Origin: Saxidomus purpurata
Taxonomy: Eukaryota; Mollusca; Bivalvia; Venerida; Veneridae
Reading direction: 5' to 3'
DNA length: 64,000 bases
Assembly (NCBI GenBank): GCA_022818135.1
Contig: JAFMSR010000015.1
Span: 124,001 to 188,000 of the forward strand
The translations under genes were made by a program, and so were the position numbers. Below the pieces are notes generated by a model. The model was given only the letters and a program-made list of their open reading frames with translations, was not told the origin of the DNA and made no database searches. Below are positions 1 through 12,200 of this stretch, one piece after another; position 1 is the stretch's first letter, and every line of letters begins with the position of its first letter.

Positions 1-1640
1 AGATTGTTCAAATTATGACCCTCGGGTCAAAATTGACCCCTCCAGGGGGTTACTTGATTTTACCTAAGCTTATACAGGAAAACTTTAAAATTCTTCTTCT
101 CTGAAACCACAGGGCCTAGAGCTTAGATATTTGGCATGTAGCATTGCCTAGTAGAGGTCTTTAAAGTTTGTTCAAATCATGACTCCTGGGGTCAATATTG
201 GCCCCGCCAAGGAGGTCACTTGTTTTACAAAGATGTATATAGGAAAACCTATTTGGTATGTAACATCGTCTTGTGGACTTCCACCTACTTTGTTCAAATC
301 ATGCCTCTTGGGTCAAAATTGACCACACCCATTAGGCAAGTGGACTGGTTTTCAGGTGAGCGATATAGGGCCATCATGGCTTTCTTGTTTGTAGATGGTC
401 CCAATCGTTAGTTTGTCTTTGATAACGCTTTACAGGTTACAGTTTTCAATTAACTTTCATCAAACTTGCTCAGAAGGTTTCCTGCAACATGTAGATGATC
501 CCTATTGTTTTTGGGGTCGGTAGGTCACACGTGAAGGGCATAGTGACCTCCGTTAAATTTGATAACATTCTACGGGTCACAGTTTGCATTCAACTTTCAT
601 AGTTCCATGTAACATGTAGATGATTTCTATTAATTTATGGGACAGTGGGTCAAAGGTCAAGGTCACAGTGACACGAACATTAAAAATATTTTCCGCTAAA
701 TATCTTGAGATCTTTTTGACCCACAGTCTTCAAACTTCATAGGATGATTGGTCGCACTTAGTAGATGATCCTTTTTTTTGGGGTCAAAGGTCAAGGTAAC
801 AGTGACCCGAACTTGAAAATCTTTTCCACTTGAAATCTTCATCACCCACAGTTTTCAAACGTCATAGGATGGTTGGTAATACTGAGTAGATGATCCTACT
901 GTTTTGGGGTCAGTGGGTCAAGGTCACAGTAAACTCTGCAAGCTTTTCCTTGATAACATTGCAAAAGATTTTCACAAAACTTACTCAAAACAGTCGAGTC
1001 AGACCAGTAGAGCGATACTTTTGGGCCTCTTGTTCTGAAAATTGGATACAAAAGTTTAGTGAATTCTGGAGTTAAGTTTCCTTCTTAATACTCTACAGGT
1101 CACAATTTCCATTTGACTTTCATGAAACTGGCTCAGAATGTTACGTGCAACCTGTAGATGAACTCTATTGTTTAAGTGATCAGTGAATCAAAGGTTAAGG
1201 TTACAGTGATCCGAACTTTGATAAAAAATTGATCAATATATATCACCCACAGACGATGATTGGTCTTACTGATTGGTTGAAATCTGCTGTTTTTGAGGCC
1301 AGTGGGTTAATGGTACGATCACAGTGACCCCCGTTCATTTTTCCTTGATAACACGCACAGGTCACAATTTTCGTTTGACTTCTGCAACTTGTAGATGATT
1401 CTTATTGTTTTTGGAGTCGGGGTCAGTTGGTCACCGTGACCCAAACTTTGAATGTCGTTTCTGCTCAATATCTCGAGATCTATATCACCTGATTAGATGG
1501 TCCCTACTGTTTTTGGGTCATTTGGTCAAAATTTACCTCAGTTAGCTTTTCCTTGATAACATTCCAGAAGATTTCCACAAAACATACTCAGAACAATCTA
1601 GTAGAGCGATCAGGCCCTTATAGGCTTCTTGTTTTGTACG
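1..1640. repeat. Degenerate tandem-core repeat rich in GGTCAAGGTCACAGTGACC
   Basis: About ten diverged monomers of roughly 125-140 bp follow one another. Each carries a version of GGTCAAGGTCACAGTGACC, a 'CTTGATAACATTCTACAGGT' block and a 'GTAGATGATCCTATTGTTTT' block. The short open frames here are broken and differ between monomers, so the repeat is non-coding. The array is old, with many substitutions and indels, and continues to the left of the window. It resembles the internal cores of the tandem-core elements further right, but neither end is visible. Confidence 0.75.
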
Positions 1641-1985
1641 TCGATAATATTCCAGAAGAACTGAATATGTGTTACAACAAGGGACCTGAATCACACGAAT
1701 GTAATATTAAAGCTATAAAATATGAACTGTTTATACCATGAACGATGAAACCCTAATCACTGATATAATTACGTACTTATCAAAAACATTAACGACCCTC
1801 CATATTTAAGTAAGTGAGTAGGTAAAATATGTGGGAATAAACATATCAGTCACCTATATAAATTATATATTGTTTGCATAAGATAAGTGTAAAACTTGGT
1901 CGTATTCTCAACATCGCCAGGGTAACGAATACATACAACGGACTTATGTACATATGTAGGCAGACCTACATTAGTAATATATGTG

Positions 1986-2205
1986 ACTGCGTCCGTGGTC
2001 TAGCGGTAAAGGTCGCTTATCTGTAATCACAAAACCTCTCACTGATTGAGGGTCATTGGTTCGAGCCCCGCTACCAATCACGACTCTATGTGAGAAAATT
2101 GACAGTTTCTCCTTCCCAATGGTTAGTTAAACTGCCCTTCTGCGTATGACTGAAAATGTACTCTTGAAAAACGGGCGTGTAACTCAAACCAAACCTTTCT
2201 AAATG
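1986..2205 (+). mobile_element. tRNA-derived SINE
   Basis: A polymerase III A box (TGGTCTAGCGG, near 1996) and B box (GGTTCGAGCCC, 2058-2068) sit at tRNA-like spacing. The tail begins 'CTCTATGTGAGAAA' and matches the tails of the copies at 12040-12200 and 59135-59369. The head does not fold into a full cloverleaf, so this is a SINE and not a tRNA gene. Confidence 0.75.
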
Positions 2206-2369
2206 TATATGAAAGGGCGTAACTTTAATGTGCAAATATTACCGATCCATAGTTTTACTCTAAAATACCCAATACAAACACTTCACCGTCACATGATGTT
2301 ATGTTTTCATACACCTTAGTTCTTTTCACATTCCATAGTGTAAAGATCTGGATATAGAATTCATATATT

Positions 2370-3130
2370 CCGTCCGTCAGTCACTCCATCCAACACAATA
2401 ATAAAGTAACGGGTTGGTTTTGCCAATTTTTACTAGGTCAAGATTCATGACTCTTCCCTAACTAGGTAAATGCGCAAATAAAACCTCAGGTGCAAATTTT
2501 CATCTACTGATGGACATTCCTGTAAGTTTGCATGGCTCTAGGTCAATGACTTTTGGAGATATGCGCGCTACACGTTGAAAATTGCCAATTTGCACAAAGT
2601 CAATGACAATAACATGCCATTACTGGTGAATGCTCATACAATACCACAGGTGTATATCTTTATCCCTTTATGAACATTTCCGTAAGATTTCATGACTCTA
2701 TGTCAGAGTTTTTTGGAGATACGCATGACACAAACAAGTATTGCAAATTTTCACTAAGTCAAAGCCAATAACTCCACCATTACTGGGTGAACCCAAGATG
2801 CGCAATAATATAGGCTGATAAACTTCGTGACTCTAGCTTAAATGTTTTGGAGAAATGCCGAGTTTTTCAGACGGACCTCTAAATATGTGGTATCACATGG
2901 TATTTCAATTATTCTCAAACAATTAAGTGACCCCTTAAGGAAATCAAAATGTCCACTTAAGGTACCAAGCGCTCGTCCGGACATAAGGACATGGAAAGCG
3001 GAAATTCTATATCACTCCCCACCCCAAAAGTTGAGGGGCATAAAAAGCGTGCGCATGATGCCATGCCCGTAAAGTTGGCAGTCTGTCTGTCGGTCGGTCC
3101 GTCCGTCCGTTTGTCCGCACGCATGTTGGG
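2370..3130. repeat. Pearl-like tandem-core element(s) with CGTC microsatellite
   Basis: Three or more diverged monomers (about 2400-2870) each carry 'CATGACTCTA..TCA..TTTTGGAGATA'. They are bracketed by tetranucleotide tracts: CCGTCCGTCAGTCACTCC at 2371-2388 and a (GTCN)n run at 3081-3116. A tandem core plus a GTCC/CGGA microsatellite is the layout described for bivalve pearl elements. The boundaries are approximate. Confidence 0.55.
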
Positions 3131-3284
3131 TATCTTAGGTGGTAGGAGGTGTGGCCTAAGACAATAGAAATTTATTGTCTTCATTCCGTCTTTTGTCTCT
3201 TAAGTTGTCATTCTTTTGTTACTTAAGTGGTCACTCTATTGTTCGAGAACAATGGAAATACCACCTAATACCACTTACGCAGGG
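3131..3284. other. Spacer with two inverted repeats
   Basis: A hairpin with 8-bp arms AGACAATA/TATTGTCT lies at 3159-3180. A looser inverted pair (TTAGGTGGTAGGAGGT near 3133 and CCACCTAATACCACTTA near 3261) encloses it, which suggests a short foldback unit between two tandem-core elements. No gene is seen. Confidence 0.45.
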
Positions 3285-3700
3285 GCGTCCGTCCGTCTGT
3301 CTGTAGACGCAATTATATGGTCTTTAGTTCAAAAATAAATGCCACATGTGCTCGAACTAGTAAAATCTTGTGCGCTCTTAATCTCCACAACCCTGGTCAG
3401 AATTTATTGATATTTCATAAAAATTACAAGTACCATTCCCAGTTGTGCATGGGACATGTTTTGGTCACTGGGTCATGGTCTCATGGGTTCAAGTTAGTAA
3501 AATATCATGCCTTCTTAATCTCCAAAATCCCTGATCACTATTTTATGATACTTCAGAGACGTGATAAGAACCATACCAGGTCACCACATCAAAGGTCAAG
3601 GTCATAGGGGCCCGGGACAATAATATCTTGTGCGCCCTTAAGCCCTGGTCACAACTTAATGAAACTTCAAAGAATATATAAGTAGCTTGCCTAGTTATCA
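3285..3700. repeat. Pearl-like element with ~130-bp monomers
   Basis: It begins with a GTCC/GTCT microsatellite (3288-3305). Three diverged monomers follow, each with 'TCTTGTGCGC(T/C)CTTAA' or a close variant and 'CCCTGGTCA..TTATGA(A)ACTTCA'. The monomers are spaced about 130-140 bp apart. Confidence 0.6.
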
Positions 3701-5120
3701 TACTGGTTTATTACTGTAAACAGCGGGAAGCGCTGTCTTTGTTAAGATCTTTTTCCACCTCTAAAAGCATCAAATGTTACAAAAATCTTATATGCGTCAG
3801 GGCGATGTTCACGTCAATGGGGTATACGGCACTTTCAGTGATAGTACTAGTTTTGTATCAGTTATTAGTCGACGCAACTTTTGGTCTGCTTTATCTGTTT
3901 TCTCCGCCCTATCACTTTTCCCTTCCCCTCTCTGCAACTTCCGCCCACCCTTGTCATCGGCTATCCGTTCTCACATACACTTCGCCGAATATTGCTGTAT
4001 ATTCTTTTTCTACTGTGATTTTCACTTTTTACCTGCTTTTTACCTGCACTTCAATTATTACTTTCTCGTTTTTCCCTTTGTGCGCGCTTATTGTCATCGG
4101 ATAGATTTTCCCCATGGTACTCTACGGTACTCTTTCACAATTTACTTAGCTATTACTAGGCTATTACTCAGCTACTGTGTCACTGTATACTCCGGACACC
4201 CAAGTTTATGTCCTTCAAATTTCTGATTACTAGCGTTCCTACTTTCGGACTTTGTCACAAGTTAGCAGAGACGTACTCGGTACTAATGAAAAAAATTGAA
4301 ATTTGACAAGGCAGTTTTTGTCGAAAGATGATTAGAAATGACCAATGATAGATGAGATTGAAATGAAATGGAGAGTCCAGCTTCCGGCGGGCTTCGGCGT
4401 CAAGTGCACTAACCTCTGAGCTATAGAGGACTCACTCTATCAAGAGACGCAACTTTTATGTTAAACCCGCCGGCGGTGGATGTATATCAGTTTGATGTTC
4501 GTGTGTGCTTGCTTCTGAGACGTTTGTCTGGGCTTTAACTTATAAACGCATCGAATTATTTTAATGCCACTGAACAAACGTGTCACGCGAATGGCCCAGG
4601 TTTGCCCGTGGCAGATCAGCCTTGTCCGGGCAGCCAGTTCCACTAGCAGTGAAGGCTTTTAATTGCTTTGGCACAGTTGTTTACCACGATGTGTCGTCAA
4701 ATCGAGCGCCTAGGTTCGTAGTTCACACTTATAGAATAAAAGTAAAAACGAGCACACGAAACTCTCTCCGGGATGTAACTTCCTCATGCATCGAACAGAT
4801 TTGAATTGAATCGCGACTGTCACAGTAGACCGTCTTTCATTCAATCCACTTCACTTGAAGCCACATGTTGAGTGCTTATCCACCGCGTGAGGTGAATATC
4901 AGCTGATATACTTGTTCATGTGACAAACGCTTGTCCAGTATAGAAGTCATACAATATACATTTTATCGCTTCTCTTTGTAATGTATAAGTATCTCTCTAT
5001 TTAAGTATGTGTAAGTGTGCAAGTCCTTTTATGGTCAAGCCCTGTATAAGATATTTGGAAAACATTTGTTCCGTGTATGTACATTTTAAATGATATATGT
5101 TATTTGGTTTTTGAAGTGGT
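3701..5120. other. Non-coding stretch; pyrimidine-rich at 3890-4230
   Basis: No gene is supported. Two overlapping open frames at 3739-4226 read through a C/T-rich tract and encode only low-complexity Ser/Phe/Leu/Tyr-rich peptides with no domain. Apart from the tRNA-like fragment at 4378-4440, I see nothing distinctive. Confidence 0.6.
4378..4440 (-). other. tRNA-like pseudogene fragment
   Basis: On the minus strand the segment starts GAGTCC and ends GGACTC, which pair like an acceptor stem. It holds a good A box/D arm (TAGCTCAGAGGTTAGTGCA) but no TTCRA-type T arm. It is a degenerate tRNA or a SINE head, not a functional tRNA. Confidence 0.4.
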
Positions 5121-5132
5121 TTATGGGGATAA

Positions 5133-5166
5133 ATTACCCGCCTAGAATTCTTTCAAGGCGGGTAAT
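5133..5166. repeat. Perfect 11-bp-arm hairpin
   Basis: ATTACCCGCCT (5133-5143) is the exact reverse complement of 5156-5166. A 12-nt loop containing an EcoRI-like GAATTC separates them. It stands alone in AT-rich DNA and may be the centre or end of a small foldback element. Confidence 0.7.
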
Positions 5167-6360
5167 ATATCACCATATATCACGTCAAGAAACGAATAAC
5201 AAGTTTATTACCCTTCCCTTTCTTTAATATTGAAAGATTCCGTTTATGTTTTATCTATTTAACGACTGAACGTAAACAGACCTTCAAATCCCCTAATGCA
5301 ACTTTCATGTCACTGCGTGACGTAACAAATCAGCACAGACTGGCGTACTGTACGCGGTGAACAAGCTCACGTTTAGCATGGTGTACAGTAACGGGGTTAT
5401 GTCAAGTGTATATTAAATATCTATACATTGTGTATTTATTTACGGATCGTTGACCAATCAGAAGACCGCAAATTTCATAGAAGGGTAATAATACTTTATA
5501 TATGTATCTAGTTAGGTCAAATGTCATCAAAAAAGACAATAACAGTGCAACCTCTCGAGAGCGAATATCTTTGGAAACACGGAAATGTGTTTGTTGTTGA
5601 GAGGTGTTGTTCTGACGAGGTCAATTCATTGAATAATTAAAGCAACGGGAAAGAAAAAGAAAATTTTAGGGAGGTCGGAGAAAAGGTCCAACAGAAGAAT
5701 TGATCGAATATGCTACAATGTCAGCTATTTTAAAGAGTTTTTGGCGATACATTGACTTGCATGTTGGTATTTTAAAACAGTGGTATAAGAAAACGGATTA
5801 TCGCTAGGTCCTTGCAATACCAAACCGATCTCAGTTGATTTGTGAAAGTATTATAAGCTGTTTTTAATTAAAGATTTTCTTAATTCCCTTACCTATATGA
5901 GTCTTTAATTAAACATAAACTCCTGAGTTTCCAAACTGTTTTCCAAAGGTTTCTATGGGATCAGGAATGCTTTTCTCCAATGTTTACTTATTACTATTAT
6001 GATCGGGTAGAATATACTGAGAATATTAATAGAATATTGGAATGAATAACAACCAAGATAGTCAAGGCTGTTGAGCCTCAAAATAGGCTGAACCCGGACA
6101 AAATTCATACAGAAATGAAACTTATATTTTCTGAATTTTTTATGTCTGTAGTATCCATAAACACAAAGTTCCCAAAAGTTCCCACTTGGGAAACTCTACA
6201 ATCCAAAATGGCCGCCAAGATGGCCGCCATACTTTTAAAAAGTACCCTGTCACATACAAGTGCTAACAAGTATTGCATATTTGATTTTTAAATGCATTTA
6301 AATGTTACTATCTATCATTACTATATCAAAGAGAATATTTATAGTTTCTTTCATGAGAAC
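5167..6360. other. Non-coding stretch with a DNA-transposon end fragment
   Basis: CAGTGCAACCTCTCGAGAG at about 5545-5563 resembles the inverted-repeat ends of the MITE at 28464-28637, and 'TTGTTGTTGAGAGGTG' follows near 5590. It may be a short copy of that family. The rest is AT-rich with no gene, apart from an 'AAAATGGCCGCCA' pair near 6205. Confidence 0.4.
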
Positions 6361-6472
6361 GAGGTTCAGATCGAAATATCCGTCACCGAGGGTAACTGTT
6401 TTGGCGGGAACGAGACTCTGCCGAGTTCCCGCAAAACAGTTACCCGAGGTGGCGGAGATTTCCATCTAAACC
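6361..6472. repeat. Large imperfect foldback (about 50-bp arms)
   Basis: The left arm (6361-6411) and right arm (6425-6472) are imperfect reverse complements. They share GGGTAACTGTTTT(G)GCGGGAAC next to a 13-nt loop. An open frame of 104 codons (6292-6606) crosses the foldback but shows no domain and is judged fortuitous. Confidence 0.75.
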
Positions 6473-7079
6473 AAGTGTCTCATGATAGAAACTTTTTCTT
6501 GCATATCGTCTCGCACTTTAAACAGATTTCTAAATGTAAACTTATCGAAATGATACATAATGGTATGAAAACAATCGATATTCAGATGCTTTGTTTGGGG
6601 AAGTGACGTCACAATGTTTATAACGTTACGTCACAAGTAACTCACGCGAGTCATTTTACACGGGGGTATGTAATATAAGATTTTCCAGCACTGGTAAAAA
6701 CTGCGGATACCTCGATCCGGTATGCAAGAATGAAAATTATGTATCTTAAACTCTTTATTCAGTTGCTGGCGACACAGTTATAGTCGGCGATAATGGGAAC
6801 GCTTTTCAAAATCTGATAACATTTTAGAATTAGATAGTTTGTAATTTCAATATGGCGTGTCAAACGTTGCAATAATTTATATCAACTGTTACATTACCAC
6901 GTATATTGTATAAGTTAATGCAAAAAAAAAAATGTTTCGGTCTAAAATGCAATATATTTATTCAATGAAATATTTATTTTATGAAACATATTTTGGTGTA
7001 TGAATATAAAACTGATCGACTTAAAAATTAACAGATCATCACTATTAAACCCATATTTTTACAAAATGTTTAAATGTAA

Positions 7080-7250
7080 AAGATGTTACGTACATTAAAG
7101 CCGACAATTTTACTTTCACTTTCCATGGGTTAACCAAACCAATTGATGCATTTTCTGTAATTTTCTACTTTCAGTTTTCACAGGTTTAAACAGACTGTAT
7201 TTGAAACTAGGTGGGTGTTCAGCAGAACACTTATGTCACCCTCTTACACT
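7080..7250. repeat. Dispersed repeat, copy 1
   Basis: About 170 bp starting 'AAAAGATGTTACGTACATT' is nearly identical to 13900-14085. Shared blocks include 'CACTTTCCATGGGTTAACC' and 'ACTTTCAGTTTTCACAGG'. No coding potential is seen. Confidence 0.8.
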
Positions 7251-7319
7251 TTGTCAGAATAACCAATCATTTATTGACAAAATATATGTACAAAAAGGAG
7301 CATAAATATGTTAAACATG

Positions 7320-7445
7320 ACCTTGACATACAAAATTTGGCTGCATCATGACCCTTTTGTCAAAAGCAATGTAATTTGTAAGTTGAACGAAGAAATCTTA
7401 AGAAATGGCAAAGTTAAAGCCAACGTTAAGTGTTCGTGACAAAAT
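7320..7445. repeat. Dispersed repeat, second module, copy 1
   Basis: Matches 13715-13855 ('ATCATGACCCTTTTGTCA', 'AAGAAATGGCAAAGTTA', 'TTCGTGACAAAA'). Here it lies after the 7080-7250 module, whereas at 13.7-14.1 kb it lies before it. That order fits tandem or circularly permuted monomers of one element. Confidence 0.7.
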
Positions 7446-7469
7446 CTAAATACAATCAAAGCACTGAAA

Positions 7470-7994
7470 GTGCTGACAACAAGGTGTCCTCTGCAAAATT
7501 TGGCACAAGGGGACTTTTTGACTTTTAAACAAAGATTAATCGATTGTTATCATCAACAGTGGCGAGCCGACGTAAGAAATAGCAGTGTATTAACCCATCT
7601 TTATTGTCATATTAAAGATGATTTTTCTATGGAAAAGTATCTTAACATAATCCAGTGTACAACTTTTAGATATAGCCTGACAAGGCTTAGAATATCAGCA
7701 CACAGGCTGCGTATTGAGTCTGGAAGGTATGGTAGAAATCGTCTCCAACGTCATGAGAGAATTTGTCAATTTTGTGATCTAAACGATCTCGAAGACGAGT
7801 ACCATTTCATTTTAAAGTGCAAAGCATACGAACATTTACGTAGTCAATTTGTTAAACGGTATTTTTATATCCACCCTAGTATGTTTAAATTCATGCAACT
7901 GTTACAGTCGAAAAACAAACCGATTTTGGTTAATTTATGTAAATACATTTTAAAAGCTAATAATAGACGAACTGAACTAGCTCTAAATTTGTAA
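7470..7994 (+). pseudogene. LINE ORF2 C-terminal fragment (174 codons, still open)
   Basis: The frame reads RLRIESGRYGR, then CQFCDLNDLEDEYHFILKC, i.e. the CxxC...H...C zinc-knuckle-like domain found downstream of reverse transcriptase in many LINEs. The 34-kb LINE has the equivalent RLETGRYQN...CPVC...HVLLHC. The reverse transcriptase and endonuclease are missing through 5' truncation, so this cannot be an autonomous copy. The first dozen codons may be flanking sequence. The lack of stops suggests recent insertion rather than selection. It is not a cellular gene. Confidence 0.75.
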
Positions 7995-8381
7995 GAATAT
8001 ATAAGTTTGATATTTAGTCTTGAGATAAATACTAAATTCATTTAATACCTAGTATTAATATTAATCAAACTAGCATAGTACAATACATCGCTTGTTTTTT
8101 TTATTTCAGCTCATTCTCCAGCTTGCACTATATTTTCAAATTTATTGAAAAAACTGCCACCACATCTCATTTTTCAACTTATTATTTATTTCACCTGTTC
8201 AAATTGATTGAAATGTTTCATAAGTTCAGTCTATTGACATATTTACATGTGATCTCATTGTGGCCTTTATCGCTTGTAATTATGTTCGTGACCTGTTAAT
8301 ATGAATTGTGAAACTTTTGTAATTTGACAATGTACCTGTATGTGTACTCGTTAAATAAACTTTCTGTTCTGTTCTGTTCTG
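7470..8381 (+). mobile_element. 5'-truncated LINE, 3' end
   Basis: The element consists of the ORF2 C-terminal coding part (7470-7994), a ~350-bp 3' UTR, AATAAA at 8354-8359 and a tail of four TTCTG units (8362-8381). A short 3' tandem tail and 5' truncation are typical of non-LTR retrotransposition. The C-terminal domain resembles that of the LINE at 30860-35104. Confidence 0.8.
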
Positions 8382-8389
8382 ATGAAGTA

Positions 8390-11300
8390 AAATACAGTGC
8401 TTTTAAATTGTATATAACCAGCTTTGTTTATGAGACATCCTTTAGGAATACGTGACATCACCTACTCGTCTATCATTTCGCGAACTTTTCATGAAACCTA
8501 AAATTTAAGTGGTGGTGCATTATGTTTCCGTAAGGGACATATGCAAACATTATAAAACATATAATGCAGGTCATTATTTTCATAATGATGTCCGACCAGA
8601 TCCGCCTCCGTGGTCTAGTGATTAACCAGCACTTTAAGCTCCTCGCTCCCAGATTTTTGTAAGAAAAATAATGTTCTTCAAACTGTATACAATAACATAT
8701 TTTAGAGCATTATATTATAGTCATACATGTATAAAAAGGTTCCAGTATACATTCAAGTCAATTATATCTGTAGATTTGAAATAATACGCTACCAAATGAT
8801 AAAGCGTTGCAAACGCATTTGAAATTCCAGTAAAACATATTGTGAAGCGACTGACCTATATACACAAGGAATGGCAACTCTCGTATTTTCCTATACAAGT
8901 CCAACCTGTTTGTCGCAGACTGCGAAAATTCATTCGAGATTTTAGCATCGATGGACAAGATCCGTTAAACATACCAAATACATGTAATTTTTAAGTGGAT
9001 GTTTAACTCCTACAGCAACAATATCCTATCAGATTTCATAAAAGAAAGCGTACATATATCATAACTTAACCTTAAAGTTTCAGCGGATTTTTGAAAATAT
9101 TTCATTAAAAAATCTAGAAGAAAATTTACAGAATTCAAACTCAAATTTTGGTTAATTTTTCACAACCGCACCACAGCGGCAGTCCGCGCCATACAGTTTG
9201 AATTCATCCCATTTTGTGCTGGTAAGGGGAGATAGTAACCCTTGTAAGTATTCTATTTGCCTTACACTTTAATTTACTTTAAGAAATCCTTTGAAAAGCT
9301 AAATGTTAAACCTAGGCTTAATCTTGGAGCCTATAATACTTTGAACTTAAGAATGATCTAGGCTACACAAAATATTAAGTGTTCTCTTACCATTTTTCAT
9401 CGGTTTGTACCATTAAAATTTTACGAATGGAAGCGTTGTGAATGAAATAAGATCATTTTGGTCACGTGAACGCCGATCTTAAGATAAACTGCATATTGAT
9501 AGCTTGTTTATGTTGTAGCAGTTCTGGTTCATGATCCCTTATATAGGAGAATAGCTCCGTCCCAAGTGGACCCCGTAGGTATAAAATCTATAACCCTCGA
9601 GTTCGGCTCGGAATAATGCAAGTGCAGCCAAAGCTGCACTGGGAGTTACATGGGTATTTACTCAAATTCTTGGGACAAGGTCACGGGGTGTTACTCTGGG
9701 TGTGTCTGGGTGTGGGATAAATAAATACCCAGCTGAATCACTGTTTTCTGATATTTATTGCTGATAACTTATGTTTATTTAATATGACACAATATCACAA
9801 CTACAACCCAGGATTTATCAGTGAACACTCCTATCTAATTGCAGGATTCCAATATGAGAACCTCACCTGTGTATTCCCAGAATAATGCTACAAACTGTTG
9901 AAATAGACAAGGACGGCCTGTGTGAGGATTTTCAAATCCTAACATTTATTGTACCCAGTTTCTGAGAAGAGCAGTTTCTACTTTTAAAAGCGAATTACCC
10001 CTCAATTCTAAATAATCCTTCACATTGACAACATTTCATATTTATAGAAAGTAACATAGGTAATCAACAGTTTTGGTGTTGATATGATTGCAAAGATTTA
10101 TATTGTTTCAAAGATAAAAAAAATATTCCACAATTTATCATGAAAAAGAATTTAATCATTTTTTCTAAGTTAATGTGCATAGGTTCTAAGTACTTCTTAA
10201 ACGTTCGACAGATACAGCATTATGGCACTTAAGTGGTCTGTTTGTTACTACGCAGTTTAGACATGCACTTCTTTAACAAGCAGCCGATCAAAACGCGCTG
10301 AAAGTGACAGACCCCATATACAATCTATACTGGCGATACTTTACCTACATTGCATTTATAAACGCCATTTCATCGATTATTTAATGAAAATGTAGGTTCT
10401 GGTAACAGACGGAATGTGTTCTGGTTAACTACGCGGTTACGATATGTTTCACTCTTAAATCGAAAGTAGCGAGGTCACGAAGATACTACGCAGTTGGGAC
10501 TTTAAAGATGATTGTTATTTAACTATACAATTTATGTAAAAAGAGCCAGTTTATAAGTTGCTGTCGCTATTATTGATAATTGTGAAATATACCCTTTACA
10601 GACGATCGCGGCAGTTTAATTCTTGGCTATATATAAAATACTTTTATATTTTAATGTTTTTAAGTAAATGTCACAAACAATTACTTTTCAATGAAAAACA
10701 AACAAAAGGATTATTTTGAGCAATAATATCACTATAACATATTTAAAACATATAACTATAGCAAAAAAATCAGTATATCAAGAAAATGTATTACCTCCCT
10801 TTAAAAGCACCCTAAAAGTCAGTGTTTAGCAAAGGTTGATTTTTAAACTGTGTTAAATGCTTTCAAAAGGATACATTTTTGTTACATATTATTTGTAAGT
10901 GTTTTACTATGCACAATTTGTCCACTTTCATTTAGCTATCTTTATTACGTCAGTGGAAATAAACACATGGCCTCCCCTCCAACACCAGTCTCCCACCCGA
11001 GACCAAAGGCTCATTTTTCTCAATAAAAAGGCTGGTGACCTATCATTGTTAAATTAGTTTTCAATAAAATGATGTTTGAACAATTATTCTGCGAAAAATT
11101 AAGAAATTCTCATTGCTTGAACATTTAGAAAAAAAACTTTAACAAATAACTAACTACAAATTTTACATTGTTTTTTTTTTTACAGAAGCTAGTTTCTCTT
11201 TATGGTTTTTTTTTCAGTTTGAATACATTTTGAAAACTCAATTCATGTAGTTTCGTGAAATAGGATCAATTGCTTAACACTTTAAAAAACAACAATGGTG

Positions 11301-11795
11301 AGTCGCAAAATTTAGAGTTTTATTATTTATAAACATGAGACATAGGGGTCATTTTCACTGTTTTCGGGGGTTTACTTCAAAAAGTGTCCATTACTTCTAA
11401 ATAAGGCTGGTGACCTACCTTTTTTATTTTATATTCTGACTAAGCAGGTATTACCCTAACAACAAACGAAATTTCATAAAATTCTCATTGCTTGAAAAAA
11501 AATGATGAAACTGTAGCGATCGTCTTTAACTGCCATATTCAGAGAAGCACCGTGGTGTGCATTTGTTAATATAGTTGAACATGCGAAAAAGACTGTTAAA
11601 ATGCACCGAAGATTTTGTTAGTAAGCTAGTAGCAAAATAGTTTCGTCTTCAACCACCTTTTCAACAGTGTTTGAATAGGCCGGTTTCCTAAATATCGTTG
11701 AATGAAATTATTGATTGATTACTATGATTATTTACAATAATATTCTGTGATTCATTCATTTTGAAGTATTATACCATGTATGCAATCGATCATTA
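8390..11795. other. Long non-coding, AT-rich stretch
   Basis: No gene is supported. Small items: a tRNA A-box-like fragment (CCTCCGTGGTCTAGTGATTA, 8605-8624) without a B box; an 8-bp-arm hairpin AGTGCAGC/GCTGCACT near 9620-9640; GGGTATTTA and TAAATACCC inverted about 9653 and 9722; and 'AAGGCTGGTGACCTA' at both 11028 and 11403, marking a short dispersed repeat. Confidence 0.6.
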
Positions 11796-11799
11796 ATTT

Positions 11800-11935
11800 T
11801 CATGTCGATATTAAAGAAATGTGTTGTACATTGTACTGAGCACTTCAGCACTTACAACGTCATTTTTTCATGATGTTGTAAGTCATGCTCAAGTGCTCAG
11901 TGCAATGTATACTATGTATTAAATATTCCGACTTT
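11800..11935. repeat. Long hairpin, pre-miRNA-like centre
   Basis: The central stem pairs 11826-11862 with 11871-11910 around an 8-nt T-rich loop. One arm reads CACTTCAGCACTTACAACGT; the other holds ACAACATCA on the reverse strand, with a G-U pair and a 2-nt bulge. Weaker pairing extends to about 60 bp per arm. It could be a miRNA-like hairpin or a small foldback element. The extended arms and lack of context favour a foldback. Confidence 0.6.
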
Positions 11936-12039
11936 CTTCTTTATTCATAACTTAGTCTAGAAAAAAGATCTACGTCAAAGGAAATATATTTCAGTTACAT
12001 GTACGTTTATTTACATGCGGACATTTAATCCTATGATAA

Positions 12040-12200
12040 TTCCTGGTAAGGACCAGTACTAAAACTATTTTCTTCTTAAAAATTGCAAACTTTCTCACAT
12101 AAAGAGACGTGATCAGTAGCGGGGCTCGATCCCAAGACTCTCAAATAATTTAGAAGTTTCAGCTTCTCTAACCACTTGACCAAGGAGGAATCTCACCGTC
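12040..12200 (-). mobile_element. tRNA-derived SINE (minus)
   Basis: On the minus strand it has an A-box region CCTTGGTCAAGTGGTTAGAG and a B box GATCGAGCCCC. The tail has 'CTCTTTATGTGAGAAAGTTT' and ends near 'AGTACTGGTCC'. Head and tail match the copies at 57247 and 59135. Confidence 0.75.

Noticed and set aside
3739..4226. Two overlapping open frames of 121 and 150 codons
   Set aside because: They read through a pyrimidine-rich tract, overlap in different frames and show only low-complexity composition.
6292..6606. Open frame of 104 codons
   Set aside because: It crosses the large foldback and has no recognisable domain.
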